From contig OX579633.1 of NCBI GenBank assembly GCA_951230915.1, positions 20,618,574 through 20,682,573 of the forward strand: a DNA stretch of 64,000 nt, in the 5' to 3' direction. A program made the translations under genes and the position numbers. A model generated the notes under the pieces. It was not told the DNA's origin. It did no database searches and saw only the letters and a list, made by a program, of their open reading frames with translations. The stretch is from Antitrichia curtipendula. Taxonomy: Eukaryota; Streptophyta; Bryopsida; Hypnales; Leucodontaceae. Shown in pieces: positions 10,301-21,901 of this stretch; the stretch's first letter is position 1; every line of letters begins with the position of its first letter.

Positions 10301-13300
10301 CTAGTCGTATGGGCGCCGAAGAGGAAGGCCTCTTTTTCCTGGGAAATCGTCGTCAGAGCGCCCATAAGCAGGACCCCAGTTGTTATCAATGGAACCAGCC
10401 CCACCATATCCAGCTCTGCTGCCACCGTTGTAACCATCGTTTCCTTGGCCACCGCTAGGAGTGTAAGCAGCTGGAAGTGCAGGAGCTTCAGCAAGCCGGG
10501 AAAAGGGAGCGGCATCCTTCACAGAATACCCTCCGTTCATGGATGCAGCTCCATGATAACCAGCTGAGCCATACGAACTCTGCCCAGGTCGAATGCCGGG
10601 ACTCACTGGGCCACGCAGGTTGCCGCTGTTGGAACGATTCATACCCCCAATGATGGGAGAACCACCTAAGCTTGTGGATCTGGAGAAGGCCTGCGCCAGC
10701 TCGACGGCCGACGCAGGAGCGGTGTAGCCCAGTCTGCCAGAATTCTGGCGATGGGAAGAATCAAGCAACGCAGAAGGGGCCGGGGCCGGGGCCGGGGGCG
10801 ATATGGGTCGGCGCCAACTGTCCTGTTTGTCAATATCCCGTCGCGCCACTTCTTGAACATCGCGGCTTCGGCTATCCTGGCGATCATACGATCGAGTGTT
10901 CTCATACCTGTCTCTGCTGTCCTCTGCACGCCGATAATCCTTCGGATCACGGTTTCCATCTAGTCGAGACTCGGGAAAAGTTGAACTCTGCTTCTCCATG
11001 GAGCGGGCACCACGAGGTTCATAGCGCCGGGGTGCTAATTCCTGCTTCTCATCCCCCCAGTTATTTTGGGAGACTTCTGTTCGTCCAGCTTCCTGACGCT
11101 CAGGCTTGCTGGAGCTGCTGTAGGTGAAATGAAGAAGCAGCACAAAAGACTATAAATAACCAGGAACCAAACAATAACCAAGTGAAAGGCAACGCTATCA
11201 AATTCAAGTGACGATTGCAGCAAACAGAAAAGTATGAACTTACATCGCCGCTACTGGTGCAGGAGGTGCGTCGAGAATTATTGGATCATCGACACCACGT
11301 TCCTTGAGAACCTGGAACCATAGAATGTTCATAGGACACTGTGAGTCAGAAGCAAACTCACATTAACACAACATAAGAAATCACAAGCGACTCTAAAGAT
11401 CAATATTAGCAGATCCTACCACTATGCACTTAAGCTAGCACATTCTAAGAAAGAAATACCATCACTCAATACTTAGTAAACGCACACGAACATAAGACTT
11501 ACCAGCTCACGAGGACGAGCGCCGCCAAAAACCGTGTGCCTGCATTTCTCCAACGTAGCAAAAAGGTTGGTTCAAAACTATAGGGTACAGGCTCTTTCAA
11601 CAAAGATTAGAATTGTTTTTTTAAACGGAATTTGGCGGGAAGTGTCATTGAGCAGGACATTTTAACCGACCGCCCTAGCGTTTCCAGGTCAACAGCTGTA
11701 CTTTTAATGAATCAGTACAAAGAAAGAATTTGGGAAAACATAACATGGCGCAGTTACTGACCTAACATTCCCGGAACTATCCAAATCAACGCCGGACTCA
11801 GCTGGCTGAGATCGAGGCTTCAAGTTGAGCTTTGGACGTTCTGCTGGCCGGCTGAGATCTTCTTTGCTCGGAGAATTGCCCAAGGTACTATCACCTTCAT
11901 CATGGCCTTCGTTCTTGGTAATGTCGAGTGTCAACACATCTGCAGGCCGCTTCTCCTCCATTTCAGGAACATGATCCTGAGAACTTTCCTTCAGGAGTAA
12001 ACACAACAACAACACTCTCAGACCGAATAAGGTACCTTCTAAAAAGAAATATACGCAACACATGCAACACAGAATGCTAACACGAGTATCATTGTCTTAC
12101 CTCAGGGAGTGCCGTTTCAGTACCCATCGAGGTAGAAATGTCCAGTGGTTTACTGCGTGGAAGAAGTTTCAGGCGGGGCCTCTCTACAACTGCTGCTCCG
12201 GACCGAGAGGGATCGGCAGGACCAGAATCCGAGGAACTGTACCCACCTCGATTGCCATCAACAGCAGGAGGAGACCGTGAGCCATTTGAAACAAAAGGAC
12301 TTCTGCTTCTATCCTGGTTTTCGCCATAAGGTCCAGTGACAGAGCTATCCACGCCATACCCACTCTCTCGAGGATATGAACCAGGACCTTCGGCAGAATA
12401 ACCAGTTCCACGAGTACTCGCTGGGCCATAAGAATCACGGGCTCCTTCCATATTGTAAGTCCCACGGCCTCCAACTGCGACGAGCGGGCTTGGCTGCAGG
12501 TTCTCTCCGTAATTCCCTCTGGCACTTGCGAAACCAGATCGGCCTCTTTCCGTGTAAGCCCCCCTACTGGCTTCAGTATAGCCACCTCTGTTAGTATCCA
12601 CAGACTCGCATTCCCTGGCATTGTCGACGTAATCTGTTCTCGATTGCTCGCGAAATTCTCGACGACCATTCTCAGGGTAATCCACGACACGATTAGACTC
12701 TCCACCATACCGACCACTGTCCGGATACACGGTCCTTCCAGAATCCGAGAAGGTGATGCGTTCGGAATTGCCGCTTCTTAGAGGTTCATCGTACCCAAGA
12801 GACCTCTCTTCGTTAATCCTCCGGCGGCCACCATCATCAACGTATCCTCCTCGATTGGGATCTTGGTACGCACCGCGTGCTCCGGCATCTACGTAACCGT
12901 CCCCATAGGATCGCCTACCAGAATCTGTGTAAGTTCCACTACCACTCTCCAAATAAGCACCCCGTCCTGCATCTCCATGGCCTACTCTGCCACTCTCAGG
13001 ATAGCTGCCCTGACCCAAACGGCCCGTATCTACATGTGCTCTCTCTGAGCCAAAAACACTTACACTTGGCTCTGCTGCTGGTCGTCTACTGCTAAGATCA
13101 GAGAAACCAGAACCACGCCCTGGATTCGCCTCAGCAACATGACTAGGCACGTGGCGGTCAGATTCCGGCTGCCACCTACCTTGTGGAGCCTTCTCTACAG
13201 GAACCATATCCGCTCTTGGGGTGGTCGGCGCTCTCCATGGAGCAGCACTCCTGCTGTCGTTCTGCATGGGATCAGCCGTGCGAGTGTTGATATTATCTTG

Positions 13301-14407
13301 GCGTGTTGGCCAGACGTTAGGACCCGCAGGTCGGATGGCAGCAGCTGCGGCAACGGGCTGCTGCAACTGCTGCCTCCAATTGCTGGGCGGAGATGCAGGT
13401 TGTGCACGAAGCAAATTCTGCTGAGAAGCCTGAGTGTAAGACGATTGATTGCGACCGCCAGGAGGCACTTGCTCAGTCACATATGCGGATGCCGACTGTT
13501 GCCTGTAACCCTGCACAGTGATATTGTACTACAAATTTACAAATGTGATACATGTACGAATCACGCCATGTATTTACAAAGGGATTGTGAAAATCGAACC
13601 CGATCAATTAGACTTACAATACATCAGTCCAATTCTCCATGAAGCAGACTAATACAGGTGGAAGATGTACCTGTCCGTCCCCCTGTCCATCCCCTTGTCC
13701 GTCCCCCTGCCCGTAGTTCGCAGCCTCAGCAGCTCTACCATAAGAGCGAGCATTAGGCCCGTAATTTCCCTCCTCCTCCACGGAGAAGCGATCGACTGTT
13801 TTCTCATAGCTAGAGTGAGGGCGCTGATCCTCGTACCCATGGTCTTCATAGCGGTCTGCATGGCCGCTGCGAGGTCGACCATCCACTGGCTTCCGTTCAT
13901 CCTCTTCATAGTTCCGGCCGATGTTTGCAGGATTTGGGAAAAAGGATGCCTTGTCTTCAAACGAGCGGACTCCATTGCCAGAACCCTGCCTGAAATGTCC
14001 AACTCCTCGGTCATTGCCTCCGTATCCTCTTCCAAGCGAAGGACTGCTCCAAGCACCCGATCCTTGTCTCTCGTACGCACTCCGATCAACAGTCCTGCCG
14101 AAATATCAAGGGTCATTCATCAGCCATTGGCTTCAAACAGATACTTACTCGAAAATGGATAAGACCACACACTTCAACAAAGACAAAAAATTCAGTCCCT
14201 TATTGACCGCCATCCTCATTACCAACACATTCTATCACCGAACTCTCATCGTTTGGGAGCTGGCCAGACAACAGCAAGTTCATTTCCCGCTTATGGACAT
14301 CAGGCTTACATTCCAGGGGCAGAAGGCAAAGGCAGATCTGAGGGAATAGAGCCACCGTGGAAGTCCTTCAATGTCATCACAGCCCGCGGCATTTTCTTCT
14401 TCGACAT
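10301..14407 (-). CDS. eIF4B-related, glycine/arginine-rich plant protein (7 exons)
   Basis: Seven exons join in frame with GT-AG borders: 14407-14310, 14094-13671, 13510-12101, 11988-11762, 11539-11503, 11311-11244 and 11117-10301. Together they give 1026 codons and a TAG stop. The N-terminus (MTLKDFHGGSIPSDLPLPSAPG, residues 11-32) is a signature I recall from plant proteins annotated as translation-initiation-factor related. Residues 724-741 (FGGARPRELVLKERGVDD) resemble the FGGAKPVD motif of eIF4B/eIF4H. Two RPxLxLxPRSxP motifs lie at about 618 and 695, another eIF4B-like feature. The rest is low complexity: GDGQ repeats at the end of exon 2, and many DSGRxxY-like repeats in exon 3. I see no RRM. 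The likely role is cytosolic mRNA recruitment with the eIF4F/eIF4A machinery; this is inferred, not shown. The start was chosen because MSKKK directly precedes the conserved motif. Confidence 0.85.
13671..13720 (-). repeat. 12-bp coding microsatellite (GDGQ repeat)
   Basis: At the 3' end of exon 2 of the eIF4B-related gene a 12-base unit (GGGGACGGACAG-like) repeats about four times in frame, giving GQGDGQGDGQGDGQ. The last unit abuts the splice donor, so unit number can vary without shifting the frame. Confidence 0.7.
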
Positions 14408-15560
14408 TTTAATGTCTTTGCTCAACACCTGGCTCGCCGTCTTTTTAACCCGAAAATGCGGAAAATAAAAATTCAAGCGCACGATCACAATTCCAATCCC
14501 ACAAAACGTGAAACTTCTTATTGCCCTAACAAAAATAATGAAATCTAACAGTTTCAGTCACTGACAGGGCTCACAAACTACACAAACAACGATTTAAACG
14601 CCAGTGCACAGCTCAATAACACTATCTCTAAAACAAAAACAAAACAAAAAAGAGCAAAAACGAGGCTTAAGAACACGAATCCAAAAATCAAGAAAACAAA
14701 CAAGGCTCCAAATCACGAATCCCCAGAATCAAGAAAACAAACGACGCCCAATAGCACTAATCTAGAACAGAAGAAACTCAATAACACTAATCCAAAAACA
14801 GACGAAAACCGAAGCGCGAGGTCCTCCTAAATACGATGACGAAAGATCAAGAACGCACACACAACTAAGCTAATGAGCGCAAGAGCTTCACATCAGCAAT
14901 CAAAAAGGCCAAGAAAACGGATCACAACGCCGTGCGGAGGCCAGTAATAACAAACACCGGAAGACCTAAGTTGAGCCCGCACCGCCAGCCACCACAGATC
15001 ACACCACACGCTCGTCGCAGTGTCTGTCTGACCCTACCCTACCGAACACGGAAACCACCGCAACACAGCCCGCCACCTACTAATGCGCCCTAAGCTGGTC
15101 CCGTCCTAGCGTAGATAAACCCTATCTAACTACTCACTACGCCGCGCACGGCACCAGTCCGCGAGCACCGGGATCGAGGAAAACAGGCCAAGAAAACGGG
15201 TCAAGAACGGCGAGGAGGACGACTGAGTAAGTTCCAGCGCCGAGAGAAACCGTGAGAGGGAGCAGGAGGGCACGACGGCGGCAGGCACGGACAGGCCAGG
15301 CAAAGGGAAGGCTGCTGGCTGGAGAGAACAAAGTGGAAGGAAGGCAGTTGGAGGGCGGCTGGCTGGCAAAGGAACTCACGCGAGCGACGGAGCTCTCCAG
15401 CAACAGCAGAAATCCGGTCGACTACACGAAGACGAGGCGCGGAGACAGGGAGGTCGCGCGGGGACACGCGCTCCTTGCCACGGAGACGGGGGCGCCCGCT
15501 GGCTTCCGTCTTCCCGTGCCAGGCTTACGCTTTGCGCCATCACCCAATCACATCATAATG
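14408..15560 (-). promoter_or_regulatory. Upstream region and probable 5' leader of the eIF4B-related gene
   Basis: Sequence upstream of the start codon is A-rich to about 14900, then unusually G+C- and CpG-rich from about 14930 to 15530, unlike nearly all other non-coding sequence here. On the minus strand a good donor (CTCGC then GTGAGT, around 15381) lies in this part, which fits a 5' untranslated exon with a leader intron. No TATA box was identified. The ORFs in this block are probably by-products of the high G+C. Promoter position is inferred. Confidence 0.45.
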
Positions 15561-15737
15561 TACACCTCATCTTCATTCTGGAACCTAAATCTATGAAAAT
15601 CATTCTTCTCCCATTCATGAGATACAAATCTCTAAGAAGACAAATATGACTATCTTAGATTTAGGTTGTGAAATAGAGAGGAGGTATGCATTGTGATGTG
15701 ATCAAGTAGGGATCACAATTAGGTGTAGTTGCCTTAT

Positions 15738-16640
15738 CCCCCTAAAGGACCTAGGCCTTTTTTTTACCAAAAAACATTCAAAAATATTATTTCTACATCA
15801 AAGAGTAAAAAAATTTGAATTTTTTTTTTTTTTTTTTTTTGCATATTAACCGTAGGATCTTGTATGAGAATGTGTGGAAAAAAATTCAAAACTTTTGACG
15901 AAAATTGCAAGATATATGCATTTAAAGTGAAAAAACAAGTTTTTTAACACATTGCGGGACTAGATAATTTAACTTTGAACCATCTTAAATTAAATTTTTT
16001 GCACTACTAAGTCTTAAGCTTTAAATCTTTATTGTGGAGAATTGAGTTGAGAGTCTAGCAAAAAATATATATTTTTAAAATTATTCTTTAAAAATTTATT
16101 AAGTAAAAGTAGGTATGAGATAGAAGGAAAATCTAAATTGTTAATATTTCTAAAATGGAATTAAAACGTACTAATCTCAACAATGAGATTGTTCTAGAAA
16201 GAAAATTCAACCATGTGGAACTTTTTTATCTGAAAATTTATAAAATTGCATGTATAAATGAATCCTACAAGTTATTTTTTCAAAAAGATGCTTAGACAGC
16301 CCAAAAAACAAGATTGTCCATAACTCTCACATCACTTATTCAAATGAATTGAATTAAAACTTTCCATGTAGATAAAAATATAATCTATGAAAAAAATAAT
16401 AATAATTTTAAAAAATTCAAATTTTGAATTTTTCATCCGTTGCCTCCTCTCCCTTGTTTTGAGCTTATTTGGGCTTAGCTTTTGTTCCCGGTCATCAATT
16501 GAAAAAAATTATATTCCCATGAAGCTAATCAGTTTTTCTATCTTCAAAAAAAGTTTCAAAAAATCATAACAAAAATTGAGACCGTAGGTACCTGCCCAAA
16601 ATCCCATTTGTCCCCCAAAGGAACAATGGTCCTTTAGAGG
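15738..16640. mobile_element. TTAA element, family 2 copy b
   Basis: The left end reads CCCCTAAAGGACC after TTATC (flanking TTAA damaged). The right end reads GGTCCTTTAGAGG followed by TTAA (16641-16644). The interior aligns throughout with copies at 4477, 17290, 25852 and 32196. No coding capacity; length about 900 bp. Confidence 0.75.
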
Positions 16641-16644
16641 TTAA

Positions 16645-17285
16645 AATTGGAGTTAAGGTATGTCATCTTATTGTGTTCATAGATTCTCATGTGCCCCCTT
16701 AGAAAATTAACAAAGTACCTAAAAAAAATTCAAATGTGAAAAAATAGTATACAAAATAATAGGATGTAGAATTGTACTTCCTAATAAACAATGTATTAGT
16801 GATAGATTTTTGAATTGGTTAGCCCTAAAGTCCATAAGTGTCCCTATGCTCCCCCCAAACAAACAAAATATGAATTTGTAATAGTCATTTTATTCATCTC
16901 AAATGATTACAATAATTTTCTAAAACAGTAGTAAGTACATGTTAAGGCCAAGTAAATGTTGGCGTTCTTTACTTGTTTTATAGCCAAAAAAATACATGAC
17001 ATTATTGTAGCCGGAACATGGCACCAAGGCATTTTAATCCATAAACAACACGGGGGACATTTTTTGGTTGATGAATGACAAAGAATCTCTTCATGTAGGA
17101 TAGAAATGCAACTCTTCATCCTCCAAATTTTGTGTGGAAAGGGAAGATCTTCTACAATGGTTTGTCTTCCAATGAGGGTTTTTTTCATTATTTTAAGCCA
17201 ACAATTCACACGGTATCCAAACATATGAATTTCACGGTGACCGATTTGTTATGAAAGGGTTAAAGTCATTTGGAAATATTCACAA
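16645..17285. other. Intergenic sequence with one dispersed repeat
   Basis: No gene is recognised. A 105-codon minus-strand frame (17224-16907) has no known domain. Its 5' part (about 17105-17210) is the partner of the repeat at 9183-9300. Confidence 0.35.
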
Positions 17286-17289
17286 TTAA

Positions 17290-18199
17290 CCTTTTTTTCA
17301 TCAAATTTCACTCAATACTGCCATTTCTATTGCAAAGCAGGGTTTTCTTTTCATTTTCCATGAAGTGGCAAAGTGGCGATATTAAAATGTTACAGTGGTG
17401 CTCCAAGTTTCAACATTCATCTACGTACTAGATAGAAAATGTGATACTTCGTATCTATAATTCTATTTTCATTCACAATGTGGCGATTTCATCCGAGATT
17501 TTTCTTGAACTTGAAGTTTTTTGGCAATTTCATCCAAAATTTTACTAAAATTTTCCTATAGGCTTGGTGACAGGTCAAAAAATTTGGTGCAATTTTGCAC
17601 CAAATTGCCAGAAAAAAAAACCCTGTTGCAAAGTGTAAAAAGATTTAGAAATTGTTTCTTTTGCATATCTAACCTTCAAATCTTGCACTAGACTAGTATA
17701 ATAATGTTTAAAAGAAGTTTCAAAAACTTTGACCCCAAGGATTGCAAGATTTTTGTGTTTGAAGTGAAGAAAACTTTTTTTTCTTGCACCTTACATGATT
17801 AGATTTTAAGGCTTTGAATCTTCTAAACTTAACATTTTTGCACTACTGATATTGAATTAAAAAATTTCTATATTGAAGAATTGAGTTGAAAGTCTAGAAA
17901 AAAAATTCAAAATACACATACTTGATTTCCATAAGTAAATCACACACTATTCTTTAAAAAATTGTAAAGTAGAAGTAGATACAAAATAGAAGGAAAAACT
18001 AAATTGATAATTGGTTTAAGATGGAATTGAAACACAATAATGCTCCTAGATACCAATTGAAATAAAAATTATATTTCCACAAACCTAATGTATTTTTCTA
18101 TCTTTAAAAAACATTTAAAAAATCACGACAAAAATTGAGACCATAGGAGCCTATTCCAAATCCATTTTGTCCCCTGAGGGGACAATGGGACTTTAAGGG
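17290..18199. mobile_element. TTAA element, family 2 copy c, interrupted by a hAT MITE
   Basis: The left flank TTAA (17286-17289) survives, but the left terminus is deleted down to CCTTTTTTTCATC. The right end is GGGACTTTAAGGG followed by CTAA, a mutated TTAA. It carries a perfect GTCCCC-TGA-GGGGAC palindrome at 18169-18183. A hAT-type MITE (17338-17625) lies inside with its own 8-bp duplication. Confidence 0.7.
17338..17625. mobile_element. hAT-type MITE, 288 bp, copy 1
   Basis: It starts CAGGGTTTTCTTTTC and ends GAAAAAAAAACCCTG, a terminal inverted repeat. It is flanked by a perfect 8-bp duplication TTGCAAAG (17330-17337 and 17626-17633). CAGGG termini with an 8-bp duplication are the hAT hallmark. 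The paralogous empty site is present near 32250 (CTATTGCAAAGAGC). A 289-bp relative lies at 62569-62857. Confidence 0.85.
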
Positions 18200-19815
18200 C
18201 TAAATGTAGCTTCCAAGTATGTGGTGAAAATGAGAATTCCATCCAAGTGATTAAGTTGTTGAAGGACTTGGGAGACATGATCTTCACCTACCTAGTGCAC
18301 CAACGACAATATTGTACATAAAGGTCTAATGCACTACATGAAAGTCAAGTGCCAAAATTGGATTTCCATGTTAGATTCTCAAAGGTCCATGTCACTTACA
18401 CCATTAACAAAATGACATGAGACACTTATTTACAAAAATGACATAAATTTATCCTGAATCTCACATTCACGTAAGATAATGTTACGGATCAAGGAAAACT
18501 TAAGATGAGTGAGTGTTTATATTGACAAATTTGGGGAAGTTTTGGGCTTATGGATCAATTGGTTGAGGAACCTACATCTTTAGATCTAACTTCTCTATAG
18601 TTGGAAAACTTCCAATGCCCATAGGCTGCATTGCTTGGTCTAAATCTGAACACATCAAACATTGACAAATTCTTATTCACAAAAATCATTAAATTTAGAC
18701 TATTGTTGAGTATCAATCTACCTTCATTTATCTNNNNNNNNNNNNNNNNNNNNNNNNNNNNNNNNNNNNNNNNNNNNNNNNNNNNNNNNNNNNNNNNNNN
18801 NNNNNNNNNNNNNNNNNNNNNNNNNNNNNNNNNNNNNNNNNNNNNNNNNNNNNNNNNNNNNNNNNNNNNNNNNNNNNNNNNNNNNNNNNNNNNNNNNNNN
18901 NNNNNNNNNNNNNNNNNNNNNNNNNNNNNNNNNCCATCTCAAGGTGACCTCATGTTTTGTTGTTGATTGACAATATCCAAACCCATCTCCGTCTTCATAG
19001 GTCAATTTTCAAATTGGTTCACTCAAGCATCAGAGTACCATGCGTGAAGGTCTGATTTGGCACTCAGGTGTTGAAATTGAACTTCAATGTCACCTTTCAC
19101 AATTCATAAGATGACATGTGGAATTTTTTTTTCAAACAAAAGTGACTTCATCTATGCCAAATTTGACCTTCACAATAGTGTACTAGGATCAGCTTACATG
19201 TGAGCCCGGTGGGCAAGTTTACAACTAATTCAAGCAAGAAGACAAAATCGGCTTCACCAATTGTCTTGTTGGAGGGGAGGACAAGCGGGAAAGGAGGAGT
19301 TGAAGTTTCATTGATATCGGTGGACAACCTCATTGGTAGAGAGTAGTCAATCTTGAGAGAATCTAATATATGTGACTTTCCTATTGTATCCCTCCCCCCA
19401 CCCACCCACCGAGTCCACATAAAAGTGCAATGGCTATTTTTCCCTGTAAAATTTTCCAATGACCGATACATATAAGGAGGCCTTTAGGCAAGCCATGCTC
19501 CTCACCATCTTGACCCCAAATCTACATGCAGGAATCTAGCAAAAAGGATAATTAAATTGATTGAATCTTTCTATGTAAGCTTAGATGATCAACAGGAAGG
19601 TTCCATTGAAAAGCTTGTGAGCTAACTTAGCTACTGGATGGATTGAAGAGATCAGGAAAGTCAGCATATTCCTCCGTCATCTATGATAAGCTTTGCCTCG
19701 TGACCCACTCCAGCAGCCATGACGGTCCTTGGAACAACTTCAGGTTTCCACCTCGGAGTTTGAAAGCACTCATGACTGGAATCCTGCTAAGGTAAGAGGT
19801 CCAAAAAACGCCGGT
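18200..19815. other. No gene recognised; includes the assembly gap
   Basis: AT-rich sequence with a 200-base run of N. A 107-codon minus-strand frame (19471-19148) has no recognised domain. Nothing else can be supported. Confidence 0.35.
18734..18933. other. Assembly gap, 200 N
   Basis: An uninterrupted run of 200 N characters, probably a fixed-length placeholder. The true size is unknown, and open frames spanning it are artefacts. Confidence 0.99.
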
Positions 19816-19819
19816 TTAA

Positions 19820-20061
19820 CCCCTAAGCGCCCCCAACAATAGGATCTTGTCTCTCGAAATTTAAAGATTTTTTTGTTTGACTATTATAATCTTTTCAACA
19901 ATATGATCAAAGAATGTGTCCTTTTCCCTTGAGCTCCAAGTTTGTCCCCACTACCGAATTGATATGGTTAGTTCATGTGGATCTCTTGTTAGGTGATAGT
20001 TTGATTGGAATGAGGTCACAAGGGTCTGGGTTTCAGTAAACACGAATTGGGTGCTCAAGGG
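19820..20061. mobile_element. Short TTAA-flanked element, 242 bp (family 6)
   Basis: TTAA (19816-19819) then CCCCTAAGCGCCC. The right end is GGGTGCTCAAGGG then TTAA (20062-20065). The termini are imperfect inverted repeats (9 of 13). It lies ten bases from the next TTAA element, so the two may have inserted at neighbouring TTAA sites. Confidence 0.55.
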
Positions 20062-20075
20062 TTAACTCTTGTTAA

Positions 20076-21009
20076 CCCTGAAAGGACCAAACACCGTTTT
20101 TTTTATAACATAGCAATTTTAGGCAACTCTCTACGGCCAGAATTTTTTTCTTTTTTTCTTTGAAAATTTCACACAAGATGAGCCCAAGGAGTAGCTTTAA
20201 GGCCCAACAATTTTCATAACTTTTGACTACGTGGTTAAAAGTTATTGCATGATATGTCATTTTCATTGGTCGGCGGGTAGCTCGGACAAATGAAAAAACT
20301 TCTTTAAAATCACTTTTTTTTAAAATAAAAATTTGAAATTGGTTCTTTAGATTTATATATACGTGGGAAGCTTTGAATCATTCCATCTTGATTAATGAGA
20401 TGAAAGTTATGAGGAGTTTTAGTTTGAGGGTAGTAATGAAATCTCTACTCTAAAATAAACTTTGAAGTCCTTTATCTAACTCTATTTTCAATATTTAAAA
20501 AAAATAAATAAAGACATTGGGTGTAGATTGTTTATTACAACATTACAACCGTTGGAATTGACATTTTTCAATTCCATATTTCAATTCTTAACAATTTAGT
20601 GTTTTGAACATTCTCTACCTCTTTCTACTTACTATTTGTTTCATATATGTTTTACAATTACAAACAATCTGAAATTTTTCAAGCATGTAGCCAACTTGCC
20701 TTGAAGAATGAATCCAAAGAGTAACCACCATTTTGGAAAAAATTTCATACAAATGTGACCTTGTGAAATGCAGCTGCCCGGATTTTTGCAGGGACAAAAA
20801 AAGGATTTTTGTCAATTTAAATGCTAATATCTTGCAATCCACATGGTGAAAATTTCTGGAATTTTTTCCACAACTTTTCAAACTAGTTTAACACAGGATC
20901 TAATGGCTATATTTTTCCAAAAATGTTTTTTTCTAAAATTTGGTACTTGTATTAGAAATAGCAGTTTTGGAGCGTTTTTGGTGAAAACATAGTCTCTTAC
21001 CTTTAGGGG
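20076..21009. mobile_element. TTAA-flanked piggyBac-like element, family 1 copy b
   Basis: TTAA (20072-20075) then CCCTGAAAGGACC. The right end is CCTTTAGGGG then TTAA (21010-21013). The interior aligns with the nested element at 4704-5626 over nearly its whole length, for example around GGAAGCTTTGAATCATTCCA in both. Length 934 against 923 bp. No coding capacity. Confidence 0.8.
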
Positions 21010-21248
21010 TTAAAGGATGTAGCCTGGGTAGGTAGGAGGTGTAGAAATTGATTATTTAAGAGCATATTGACTTAGGATCTTTTCTATTTGGATAAAAGCA
21101 TTTTCTAACAAATTTTCAAGGAAACAAGGGAAGGAGACATGTTCATCACAATTTGATTCAAAGTTTTTAGACTTAAATTGAATTAGATATGATATTCTAA
21201 AGCTCGCAACATGAAAGTGCTATTGAAGTCCATATGTATTGCCATTAA

Positions 21249-21897
21249 CCCCTAAAATGCCCAAGACACCAAATTTTGGTGTCGACAATGCTTTGAAGTT
21301 AATTAAAGCCTAACCAAGTTGCTATTTTTAGTGGTTTATATTTTTGAAAAATTATTTTTGAAGACTAGTTTTAGCATCAAAAATCCAATTTTGAAAAGTA
21401 TTGATTATGATTTTTCTATTCAAGTTTTTGTGCAAGGGTGTCCATTGCAATCTTGACTTTCTGTAGTATTGAGGGCTCGTGGAAATGAGCCTCAAATGCA
21501 CTTGATCTTGGAGGAAAATTACATTCGGAATTCATTTAAAAAAATTGTAGAGTAGATTCTGAGAAGTCTTAAATTGATTGGGATTATGTACAGTAGGCTC
21601 TTTATCCTCATATTTTTTTAGTGACCAACTTTTTAGATTTGACATGTGAACTACAAAAGTGATTTGACAAGTTGTTCACTAAATTACTTTTGTAGTTTTA
21701 AGACCCTCATGATCAAACATTATAATCTTTCAATCCATAAGTGAAATTACTTTGTTGTTTTTTATATGTGATCTCTAACATGTCTAGTTTAAATTTGTAC
21801 AGCTACAATTCAAAAAAAATTGATACAAAATGTTGTCTTTTGGTTCAATTTAGAATAAATTCCAAGAAGCTCAAAAAAGACCTCGGGCATTTAGGGG
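21249..21897. mobile_element. TTAA-flanked piggyBac-like element, family 4 copy a
   Basis: TTAA (21245-21248) then CCCCTAAAATGCCCAAG. The right end is CTCGGGCATTTAGGGG then TTAA (21898-21901), so the terminal inverted repeat is about 16 bp. Just inside the left end is a palindrome with perfect 9-bp arms, GACACCAAA and TTTGGTGTC (21265-21283). No coding frame. A truncated inverse copy lies at 8868-9180. Confidence 0.8.
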
Positions 21898-21901
21898 TTA
21901 A

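Noticed and set aside
12184..13642. Frames of 60-177 codons overlapping exon 3 of the eIF4B-related gene on both strands
   Set aside because: These are shadows of the true exon, caused by its high G+C and repeated codons; no domains.
15130..15596. Several frames of 79-114 codons in the G+C-rich block
   Set aside because: The block looks like the 5' leader region of the minus-strand gene; the frames lack any family signature and overlap on both strands.
18631..19005. Open frames of 69-111 codons spanning the N run
   Set aside because: They consist mostly of unknown residues read through the 200-base gap.
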